Assembly: GCA_963931925.1 (NCBI GenBank)
Contig: OZ007582.1
Location: forward strand, 19,307,818 to 19,371,817
DNA: 64,000 nucleotides
Reading direction: 5' to 3'
Source: Onchidella celtica
Taxonomy: Eukaryota; Mollusca; Gastropoda; Systellommatophora; Onchidiidae
Under the pieces are notes generated by a model. That model saw nothing but the letters and a program-made list of their open reading frames with translations. It did no database searches and was not told the DNA's origin. A program made the position numbers and the translations under genes. Below are positions 30,832 through 41,026 of the stretch, one piece after another (within the stretch, counting starts at the first letter, position 1; each line of letters opens with the position of its first letter).

Positions 30832-33423
30832 ATGGGACGGAAATGCTCCGTATATGGCTGCAAGGCTGGCTACGACAGCCAGCAAAAGGACGATAAAAAA
30901 GTAACCGTGTATGGGTTTCCAAAAGGCACAGATGAGCGCCGCAACTGGATCTCTAGCTTACCAAATAAACTTTCTTTTGAAAGTGTGATTGACTATATGG
31001 GTGTATGTGCCCTTCACTGGCCCCCTAACGTTAATTTGATTCGGCGTGGCAAGTATCTTGTGCCGGCCGTATCACCGTCAGTGTTTGAAAATGTGCCTCC
31101 TTCTTGCATACCTCCCCGTCCCAGTAATCCTCGGCCAACAACAAAATCTACGAGTGATCGCAGAACAATGGATATTGATGAAATGAATACTTTCCGGGAA
31201 CAGGACTCGTTTGCAACAGCTTCTTTTTTGACAATCCTTCAAGCAAAATTACAGCTTTGTGGCCTTGTCGGTTGTGACACTGAGAAAAAGAGATTTGTGC
31301 TGATGAGTAAGGACAGACAAGGGCCAGTTCTCGCATTTTCTATATATTTTCAACTTGTTTCAGCAGACGATAACACACAGTTCACACGAAGCATACATTT
31401 TGATGCGTACCAAAGCCTGAAGCAAATATTTCACCCGTTATTTCCTAAGGGACACATCACCTCTTGGAGCCAGTTGGACGAGCTCCTCCGATATGTGGCG
31501 ACAATTCCTGAAGACGCCTCTATTGACGACAAAAAAGAGGAATTTATTCAGCGGCAAATAAATCTACTAAATGCAGCAAAAATCTCTCGCCTCTATAGTG
31601 CAGATGATCTTTGCCTTGCCTTTTCATGGTACGCGAGATCGCGCGCTCTCTACTCCGAACTAAGGCAACACCTCCAGCTACCTTCAATAACAACGCTTCG
31701 AAAGATAACACGTGCGGCAAAAAACACAGATGACAGTGTTTTTTTCAAAAATATATTTAATGGGCAGGAGGAGAGAAGCAGAGGATGCATCATCCTAGTT
31801 GACGAGGTTTATGTAAAAGCTTCGTTGACTTACAGTGGAGGGGTGATGTTTGGCCATGCTGTGGATGACCCTACACAAAAAGCCACGACACTCTTGTGTA
31901 TTATGGTCAAATGCCTGTTCGGGTCGCAAAAATTCGTTGCCAAATTGTTGCCATGTTGTGCCCTTACAGCAGAATTTCAGTTTGAGAATGTTCGAAATGT
32001 AATAACATCTTTGGAAAACTGTGGTGTTAGGGTGCTTGCAATTATAAATGATAATAATCGTTTAAACCAAGCTTTTTAAAAAAAGTTTACTCCCTTCAAC
32101 CCGACAGCGAAATGGGTCGTTCGTTCATTAAACGACCCGTCACAGCCTTTATTTTTAATGTACGACCCTGTGCACATTTTGAAAAACATCCGAAATAACT
32201 GGATTACTGATAAAACCCAAACTTTAAAGTTTCCAGTGTTAGGGTCATCAGCTGGTGAGTTTAAATTAGCCAGGTGGTCAGACTTGAAGGAGCTGTTTGG
32301 GAAGGAGGCACAGTCGCTTGTAAAGTTATCCAAGCTGACAAAAGCAAGCGTATATCCCACAAGGGTTGAGAGGCAGAAAGTATCGCTCGCACTGAGTGTA
32401 TTCTCGGACGAAACAAGTTCAGCCTTAAAAACCTCTGAACACAGCAATGATTCTTGGAAAGACTCTGCAGTTTTCATCGATCAGGTTATTAAGCTGTGGA
32501 AGCTATTAAACTGCAAAACACCTAATCAGAAAATCCACCTGAAAGACCCCGATCGCCTCGCAATCAATTCAGCTGAGGACGGCGTGAAAGGTTTTCAACT
32601 TTTACAAGACTGGGCATCTTTAGCTGCTGCCATGCGACCAACTGGAGTGAGACTGGCCTGTTTTACCAAAGACACTTCCGAAGCCTTAGAATGGACATGC
32701 AAGTGTGTAACCGACCTCTGTCGTTATCTCTTGTCTACCCCGTCACCCTACAGACACTCATACGTGTGCATAGGTTTCTTTCAACAAGATGACTTAGAAA
32801 GGCACTTTGCACACTTTCGAAGATCCGCAGGGTGCAATTTTTATATTACAGTGCAGGAGGTACTCAGCACCCATACAATAGATAAGGCAAAGCTTATGCT
32901 TCAACACGCTCCACTGGATTACACAACTCAAAACACCAACCATAAATGTGACCACTGCGACAAAGGACTCACAGATGGAGAGTTTCTTCTCTTAGATGAC
33001 ATGGCAGAGAGTGATATGGTGCAGAATATATCACCAGATGAAAAAATGGCTCTTTTTTATATTGCTGGCTATGTCGCCTCTAAACACAAAGAATTAGCAG
33101 GAGAAGCTGCCAATACTCACCCGGAGGCTTTCATGGAATCTTTGAACCGCGGAGGATTATCGTATCCAAGTGAAAAGTTTTACAATTTCGTTCTCCTTGG
33201 TTATTGTTTCTATGTAAACACGACAGAGCACAACTGCTGCAACAGGATAGTTTCGATTTATGGCAATTTCTGCAAAGCTTTTAATCTGGATTATATGAAT
33301 GTGTCCAAGGCAGCCCTTCGCCGTATTGCAAACATATTCATGAAGAGGTACGCACAGCAAAATGCAGCAGAGCATGGCCCCAAACAAAGGAAAATAGCAA
33401 AATTATCATCCCAATCAAGCTAA
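30832..33423 (+). pseudogene. THAP-domain P-element-like transposase, one in-frame stop
   Basis: The ATG at 30832 begins MGRKCSVYGC, the start of a THAP zinc finger with C5, C10, C59 and H62, which binds DNA in this family. The body matches P-type transposases: an RGCIILVDEVYVK block with the first acidic residue, NDNNRLNQ, DPVHILKNIRNNW, DDLERHFAHFR and, near the end, FYIAGYVASK. A C-x2-C pair (CDHC) lies in the C-terminal part. A single TAA at 32077-32079, within TTTTTAAAAAAAG, interrupts a frame that otherwise stays open for 864 codons to 33423. The second part is not a separate gene: an ATG at 32158 is internal. The stop may be true inactivation or a homopolymer-linked sequence error. Confidence 0.85.
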
Positions 33424-33870
33424 CTATTTTAAAGGTTAGTGTGCATCGTTGTGGTGGTTGTGTATTGAAAATGATAAACATTGTGATTCGTTCTAAAAAG
33501 ACTAATACAGATGTTTTGGTTGTTGTTAGAAAAGTACTATTTGTTTTGACCGTCGCTTTTAAAAGTAATATTCGGGTTGCTGTTCTAACACTATGTCGTC
33601 TACTAATTATACTAACCCACCCCCCCCCCCCCCGTTCCTGTTCTTTAGTCCGCTGTCTCTGTATTATGCCCACCATTCCGACTATTCTATATGCCTATGA
33701 CTCCGCATGTTTGCTTAGAATTCTAAGTTAATACTAAAGAAAAAACAAAAAAAGAAAGAAAGAAAGAGAGAACGAAAGAAAGAACGAAAGAAAGAAAGGT
33801 TCTTCTACGTTATTAGAGGGAGGTGCTGTGGCCTGCTGACCATCACAATTAAATGCGTAATCTCTCAGTG
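33424..33870. other. 3' region of the P-type transposon with simple repeats
   Basis: Contains a C-run (about 33618-33634) and a GAAA/GAAC-rich tract (about 33745-33800). No second ORF. Confidence 0.5.
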
Positions 33871-33960
33871 CACGGCTGGCTGGTTAGGCCAGCCTATCAA
33901 ATTGACCTACTTTTCTCGGGTGCACGGCCTGTCTATCTAGTAGGCCTTGCTAGTTAGCCA
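33871..33960 (-). repeat. Right terminal inverted repeat of the P-type transposon
   Basis: Reverse complement of 30172-30261 with five transitions. Confidence 0.9.
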
Positions 33961-34304
33961 TAGTGACCTATTCATTGAAGAAATAGCCAAAATTTTCAGT
34001 CTTTGGCTAGAAAAATCTATTTGAGTATTTTGGTTACATTATGGCGGGAAAAAATTTTCATGTTTTTTTTTTTTCTTGTTCTTTTTGCACAACACTGTTG
34101 TCATCATCGCCCTCGATTTCATTGTCAACAACCACATTATCCTGATTGCCAAGTCAAGTACAGTTGTGATCAATTAAGTTACGATTTTGTACACTTTGCA
34201 GCCTTTGCGTAAATTTATCTTAGAATTTTACTACATTGTATGATTGTATAGGCATTTCGTTACTGTACATACATGCACTATAGTAGGCCTACATATAAGG
34301 CTAC
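33961..34304. other. Gene-free spacer
   Basis: AT-rich, with no supported feature other than one TAGGCCTA palindrome at 34284-34291. Confidence 0.35.
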
Positions 34305-34312
34305 CTCACGGT

Positions 34313-34805
34313 GTCAGGGCTGGATTAACCATAAAGCAAAATAAGCACGTTCATACTGCTCAGGGCATAAAGTGGTAAGGGGGCACCACAGAAAGAGGAA
34401 AGGGAGTATCGCATACAGTTTCTCGGGTACCAGATTTACCATGGTTCAGCTGAACTAGGGCCCGTATTTTATGTCTTGCAGATAAAAACGGCACATCGTG
34501 GTCCAGTTTTCTTTCTCAGTGTGCTTCAAAATGTTCTAACTTGAAGAATAAAACAATTATCCCTTTCAATCTCTCCAGCAGTTTCCGATTTATCACTGTT
34601 TCAGGTGCGGGCCTTGTCTTACATTTACAGTGTCTATTATGTTTATAAGCGTTTAGATGGGTTTTCATGTGTACAGAACTTCTTCAACCTTCTATTGAGT
34701 TTTAGCACCATGTCAGTTTTGACAATGTCCTGCCAACCAATGGAAGGGGAAAATGGCACAAGGCTGGGCTGTGCTTAGGGCATCAGTTACCTTAATCCGG
34801 CCCTG
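34313..34805. mobile_element. hAT-like MITE
   Basis: Ends read CAGGGCTGGATTAA (34315) and, inverted, CAGGGCCGGATTAA (to 34805), a terminus type common in hAT elements. CTCACGGT occurs directly outside both ends (34305-34312 and 34806-34813), matching the 8-bp target duplication of hAT. The left copy is followed by two extra bases before CAGGG. About 490 bp, with no coding capacity. Confidence 0.8.
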
Positions 34806-34813
34806 CTCACGGT

Positions 34814-35703
34814 CCATACTCTGAAATTCGGCTGTATTCGGTTACGGCAGGCCTATTTATTTCCTCGCAATTTATTCATGCTTCTACTTAATGTGAATCG
34901 TTTATATCCGTATGTTTTTACGTTGCCATGCTGGCTGATGCACACAGATACCCAATAATTTGTACGCTTTTACAGCAACAAGTCTTGGTGTAATGATCCG
35001 TAAAATGATGCAGTGATTGATAAAATTCAATGATTTACGTTGTAGTTGACACAACCCGCAGTTCTCCGATGTGATGTAATTTAATGCATGTAGGCCTATA
35101 GGGCCACATTGCGTATTGCCTGGACTTAAACCTTGGGTTTTGCAATCAGCGAATAAGGAGATGCAGTGAGTTTTATACAAAATGTGAAAACAGAAGTTTT
35201 AACGCGTGAATCATGACTCACTCCAGCAAGTAGCAGTACTACTCTGCAGGTTTTCAATGTGGAGCTTTGCAGTGGAGAGAACAGTAATTTAGAACAGTAT
35301 TGTTGATGAATCTTTGTGTGAGTACCCGGTATAATAATAATTATGTTGGGGTGATTGGCTGTAAACTCAGGAATCGTCATAAACTGTTGCTAAGCAACCA
35401 CCGCAGTACTGGAAAAGATCAGAATGAGTTATTCAGACCTCCGATTTAAAAGAAAAAGGAGGGGGGGGGGAGGGGGAGGGGTTTACCAGACAGTTCACTT
35501 TAAAAAATAATATAAAACCCCGAGAAGCATGGAGGGTGCGCTATAATAGTAATGACATTATTTTTGGCTGTCGTGCAGTTCATTGTTCATTGTAAGCTTT
35601 CGTTAACATAAATGTTATTTTAAAAAATATGCTCACGGGATGACAAAGACCAGCACAAAATGGTGAAATGAATACATAGTAAATACAGTAAATTTAAAGC
35701 AGG
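34814..35703. other. Gene-free DNA with a G-rich tract
   Basis: G-rich tract at about 35459-35480. No gene evidence. Confidence 0.35.
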
Positions 35704-35985
35704 GAAAATAGCGCCCATGGCAAGCACTGAAATAGCGCCCCTGTCTCACCCCTATCTACTTCTAGACGACGTTATCATAATACCAGCTCAAAATATACAT
35801 GTAATTCAAGCTCGTTCATCTTTTAGTTGACAAATTATGGCACTGTGTGAAGATTTTTTAAAAATTGTAACTGCACATCTGAAGAAAATTATTTTTTCAC
35901 AATCCGAGATAGCTTGTCTGACTTGAACAGTACATTGTGTAAATGCTCAGTGGCGCCAAGGGCATGTGCCATAGATACGCCACTG
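35704..35985 (-). repeat. Right half of the old long inverted repeat
   Basis: Inverted counterpart of 28825-29131, ending TAGATACGCCACTG. No matching target duplication is seen outside the pair. Confidence 0.65.
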
Positions 35986-37302
35986 ATTTAATAATACAAA
36001 TGTAAAAGTGTAAGATGGTCAGAGGTATGGCGTGCTCTCTCTCGCACAAACATGTACATGTATTTGAACTGTGACATTATTCTATATTTTGAGAGACTGG
36101 GGATTGTTTTTACCCCCCCCCCCCCGAGTGGTGGCTAAATAATACTTCCCTTATCTAAAATTTAAAAAACAACAACAAAAAACTGCGTCATTTCTAGTTA
36201 GATTGACTGTTTCAAATACAAGTATGTGAACAAATTCCTCAGACGTGTCCACACCTTGTTACTTGTACGTATGCACCCCAAGAGTTTTGCGCCAAAGGCG
36301 CGTACGTATACACACCTATCGCTAACCCCGTCCTTATACTCAACCCAAATTTTTACCGAATCCCTAACCCTGTCCCTATCAACCAAAAAACGGGAGAAAA
36401 TCTGAAAGAATAATTTTAAGGCTGCTGTTAGGACTATCTCGGGAGGAGCTCTCTAGCTCTGGAGTCACAAAAGGCTTTAAAATACGTACCCCTGATGCAA
36501 AAAAAACCTTACGGGAAGTACGTCCTTGTAACAACATTCCTATAAAAATGAATGAGGTGTGAGAGGATGAACGACTTTCTATTTTTAATGTGCTTTCATG
36601 GTAACTCTGGTGCGTGAGTGAGGGACGGCCACTCATAGTAGTTTATGGACACTTGGCCGAGTGCCATTAATTGGATTATTTCCCTTGTAATACTAGCGCG
36701 GGACCCGTTATTCACATCACGGTGAAAAGCGCGCATTTTGATTGGTCAGTTGGAAATGTTGACCACCGGGCTTCCAACTCTTATATCATGGCTTTAAGTT
36801 TCTTACAACTCGCTCCTTCGTTGTTATCCACTGACAGAAAGACGGGAACCCGAATTCATTGTTGAGAGTAGGCAATACCCTATCGGTACAAAATAGGTAC
36901 TCATGATAACGTTTGTTATCAATGGAGATACGTCGTATTAATGGACGAAAGTATCCCGCACAAAATTGTCGAATGTTGTTAGTCCTGACACTTTGAAAAT
37001 TTATATTAAAACTATTACCGGGTTTCTGGTATAAGTAGTCAGTTAGAATTTTAGCAGCAAGTTTCTACTTTATAATGGTACCAATTTCGTTGTACTTTGA
37101 TGCACGTGTCCTATTGAAATAATTAATAAGAGGATCTCGGATTTAAAGTAAACCACGAGTTAGACGCATGTTATCCCCGATAAATCCAACCTGGGTCAAA
37201 TTTATTCAATTATTGCTGGAGGGGACGTTAGAGTAATTTCTGCAGTTTACTGGGATACCTAATTGACTTTTGTGTGCACCCTTTTAACCGTACTGTAAAT
37301 TC
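35986..37302. other. Gene-free region
   Basis: Contains a C-run (about 36113-36125) and two imperfect copies of a CTAACCCYGTCCYTAT motif (about 36321-36338 and 36364-36380). No supported gene. Confidence 0.35.
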
Positions 37303-37413
37303 GATTGTGTTAGGACCCTAACCGGTTATGTTGTTCGGCTGGACTCAATGTCCGAGCCTTTCACTTGTGCAACACGGGCTACGTAATAGCTCTCCCGGAC
37401 GTCCGCGCGGGCT

Positions 37414-39020
37414 CATAAATAAGATGCGAGTTCGAGTGGTCAGCACACTCCATCATAGACGCGGAGACAAGAGCCGACAGCACAGTGAACCCACCCAGCA
37501 ACCCGGGCCCGTAGCAGCTCAGAGGCCTGCCGACGCTTGCCATCGCCACCCCGCCCCATAAGGCATGTAGCGGTAGCGCAGGACCCGGAGAGACTTTGGG
37601 TAAGTTGGAGACTATTATATTAGAAGTGACTTTAATTTGCGCACCCCCCCCCCCTTTCTTGGATGCCACGTAGAGAATGCTGATCTACAGAGACCATTAT
37701 GAGTCCGGCTCAACGGTAATTGCCATTGTCATTAGACGTGTAAGATGCGCGATGCAGCGCAGTGTCTTGATATTGTGACTTTATTGTCAAAGTTAACGTT
37801 TGCGGTGCTAGATGATAATGATGGCTCGCTAACCAAGCTATCACGATTTGCTTGTGTGCAAATATATAGTGTATGTGTAGCATTGCCCTGTTGTGGTAGG
37901 CAGTGAGGATTTCCTGACATGTTAATGTGGATGGCTTATGTTATAGCGAGCGACACTACACACTTGATTGTATTACGGGTATTTGTGTACCTTGCCAGTA
38001 CCACTATGCTATAGAGAGCAGTGTGATTGTGATTGCGTGTTTAGTGTTTAAGATGAGTAATTAATTACATGTATTGGAGATGTATAATATTAGTTGGGCC
38101 TCACATGGGTGAGCCCCAGGATTGTTCTATGTGCGGCGGTGGATGAACAATGTTTCAGTGAGTCTACACATGTTGCAATGAGTCTCGCCGACATATATAT
38201 ATATATATCATGTGCATGTATTATAGTTATCCAGATGTATTATGCTTCTATGAGTTTCGTAAGTGTGTGAAGGACAGTTTCATTTTAAGGAATGTACACA
38301 TTACTTTATGTATCTAGTGGTGTGTCATACACATGTTAGCCTGGCGGCATAGCTCCGCGGCTAAGGTCAAAGGGCATGACCCTTCAGTATCGATTGGGAA
38401 GGGAAGTAACCAATACAATAGCCCTGGGGCGGGTTAGTACTAATAATGGGAGTGGGCCTATGAGGATGGCCTGCATTGGGATGCAGCGTCTGTGTTATGG
38501 ACGGTCAGTGGGCCATGTTGGCCACTGCGTTATTATTTTATGGAATGGCCACTCTGGATGTGCTGTACACCGGCTCAGTGGAGCGAAACTATTGTGTTCT
38601 TGCCCCTTCATTTATGTCCGTCATACTTTGATTAGTACATTAATTAGTTTATGTTGCCAGTGTACTAGGAAACTCCTTGTGTATATGATATAGCCACTTG
38701 TAGTTGTTATTCATTAACCTTAGCGCTATTTTATTCCATGCATACATATCCAGTTGGTTATTGCTTAAATTCTATATTAGGTTGTTGTTGTTTGATTTAA
38801 TACTTAATACTATTACTATGTATGTCCACCATTGATTGCCTGATTAATGTTGTCATTATATCCTAATCATATTTTTGTCTTTTTCTCTTGTTCCAGCTTA
38901 TGGCTGGTTGGGCTTCTTTTTCTGGGTTTCTTTTTTCTTTTTCTTGGTAGGGTTTTTCCTATGCCTTTTTGGTAGCGATACCTTTGTTAGGCTTTTGAAT
39001 AAATAAGATTGCCAGCAGAA
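37414..39020 (+). ncRNA. Possible two-exon noncoding transcription unit (or LTR-like promoter/terminator)
   Basis: A TATA-like CATAAATAA at 37414-37422 lies in a locally GC-rich patch. A consensus donor (TTTGG|GTAAGTT, GT at 37600-37601) follows. A strong pyrimidine-rich acceptor (TTTTTCTCTTGTTCCAG) ends at 38896, and AATAAA is at 38998-39003. Together they would define an exon of about 170 nt, a 1.3-kb intron and an exon of about 120 nt. The only ORF in exon 1 is 45 codons from ATG 37424. An alternative is the promoter and poly(A) end of a long LTR, since TGTTAGG at 37308 and CCAACA at 39104-39109 could be LTR tips, but no partner LTR or target duplication was found. Confidence 0.3.
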
Positions 39021-41015
39021 CCCTGTGTTTGTTAATCCTGTGTATCCTTAAGGGAGTTACTATTGAACCCACGCAGTAACCACATTACCCACTCGTAGTT
39101 CATCCAACAGAGGTGCCCAAACAGTCCCAACTGTAAATCTCTAAACCTCACAACAAAGATTGGTCTTGTCAATTTCAAATTGCGTTAGTGGCTGGGAAAT
39201 CTTTAAAAAAAATAATTTATTACATCATATTGTAATTACTATCTACCTTGTGTTAAACGTACATACATAATATGTATTTTTATTGATGTTGCTCTTCCCC
39301 CTAAAAAGCTGCAATCACATACCGGTACATATATATAGGCTAGGCCTATAGGTCCCTTGTCCCCAGTCCGATGATATGCATTGTGTAAATATCACAAGTC
39401 TTGTTACATGTACTGGTCTGAGCATTCGAATGCTGAGGTAGGCCTACAACTAGGTATGTACTTGTACATGCATGTCAAAAGATATTACACGTACATGTAG
39501 GTGCAATCTCATGGTTCGTGTCTCAACACTGATCTCTTACATTATTTTCCTCTTTTCAATAGCTGTTAAAGGGAAATAACTCCGTAACTTACAATACGGA
39601 AGACCGTAAAAATGAAACGTTTATCTCTCTTCCTAATGAGTTCGGCAACTGATGCCGTCGGTGTCAAGCAAGCCCTCATTGACTTTAAATGTCGTTTGCT
39701 TGTTTCTAAAATCATGTAATACTGTTATCGCGTAATACATAATAGTCTCTATTAATAACTTATGTGTCCAAATTGATGTAGTGGCTACTCGGGTATAATA
39801 AATTTCCTAATAAATATTTATCATGTACAAACACCGGCACAGAATGTGTGTAGGCCTACTCTACGTGTCTATGTCTCTAAGAGAGCAGTGATCAACTTGT
39901 CTTACTTTGTGTGATGGTGGTAATTTTCGGCCCATACACTCGTGAATTTGAGTGTGTTGTGGACATACTACTCATGTACCACTTACTGCATAATGTAATA
40001 CATGACATTTTGTTCAGTTTTTCTTTTTCATCGGCCCATTCTTAATTTGTCAATAGCTTTTTTGGTTTTTACATTAATTACATGTATTTTTTTTTCCCCT
40101 ACAGAGTGGGCAATATTGAAACATGATACACTACATCTACAGTAAACTGGTGTGCGCTATAATTTCCCTCTGGTTAATCAAAGGACCAAAGTGGACTTAT
40201 TTGTTTCCATTTCTTTTCCTTAGATAATAGAATAGATTATAAATAGAAAGTGCAGTGTCTTCATGAAAACATCTCATTTGAAAACTGCATGCATTTTCAA
40301 AGTGTGTTTTCTATTACTATTGATTCTTTCCCCTCACTAAAAACAACCCCAAAAAAATTCAATATTGTTCTTGATTGTCTACAATGACTTCACTTATCAA
40401 GTGGCCACCTTTGTACTTGATGTATTCTGCTGCATAGTGCATTATTCATCATTATCAATAGTTCATTAGTTGTTTCATAGTTGTTGCTAAGTTTCGTAAG
40501 AATTGCACGTTGTGTGTACATTGTACTATAAATATGTATTACTTGTATTATATTGTCACAAAAATCTATGCCCCAATTTTAAGATAATTTGAGAATGTCA
40601 ATTTGGTGAAACTAAACTTGCAATGGGATGCATTGTGCATGTAGGCCTACATGTATAAATTTTATATTATTATTATCAATATACATGTATATATGCACAT
40701 GGTTCTCCATTTGATCCTCCATCTCACATACTGGCGTATTGATCAGGTTGGTGGTTTTGATTTTGACCACCCAATCATTTGGCTTGGGGTGAGATCTAGA
40801 CTCTCAGTACTCTCACAAAAGTGACATTATAATTATTATATTATCAATCAATATCTTTCAGCAACTGTTTTTGACATACATGTATATGCTTGTCTGTAAG
40901 AAATCTCTCACAAAAGCTTTGAAATGCTCACCTATAGTGGGAAAATCTGTTAATGATTGGTATGCTAAAATGTGAGATGGATAACTAACATTAACAATAT
41001 TAATTACATGCATGT
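39021..41015. other. Gene-free AT-rich region
   Basis: No ORF of note. It contains four TAGGCCTA palindromes (39341, 39439, 39851, 40642) and many TACATGTA-type palindromes. Confidence 0.35.
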
Positions 41016-41026
41016 ATTTTTTTGTT
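41016..41026. repeat. Target-site duplication, 5' side of the RTE element
   Basis: ATTTTTTTGTT, repeated exactly at 44111-44121 right after the GAT-repeat tail. Low complexity, but both copies have seven Ts and sit exactly at the element borders. Confidence 0.55.

Larger units (their letters stand above)
30172..33960 (+). mobile_element. P-type (THAP) DNA transposon with 90-bp terminal inverted repeats
   Basis: Inverted repeats at 30172-30261 and 33871-33960 match at 85 of 90 positions, all five differences being transitions. They bracket a THAP/P-element-like transposase of about 864 codons. Total length is 3789 bp. An 8-bp target duplication, expected for P elements, is not visible next to these ends, so the flanks have changed or the true ends differ slightly. 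The element is nested inside the older inverted repeat pair at 28825-35985. Confidence 0.85.

Noticed and set aside
32158-33423. Second transposase half as an independent gene starting at ATG 32158
   Set aside because: It is in the same frame as the first half, separated by one stop and 26 open codons, and encodes the C-terminal part of the same P-type transposase.
38340-38403. tRNA-like stretch (TAGCTCCGCGGCTAAGG ... TATCGATTG)
   Set aside because: The A-box-like part is suggestive, but the B-box deviates and the acceptor stem does not pair. At most a tRNA-derived SINE relic.
37308-39109. Complete solo LTR from TGTTAGG to CCAACA
   Set aside because: No 5-bp target duplication at these ends and no second copy in the window, so only listed as an alternative for the transcription-unit candidate.
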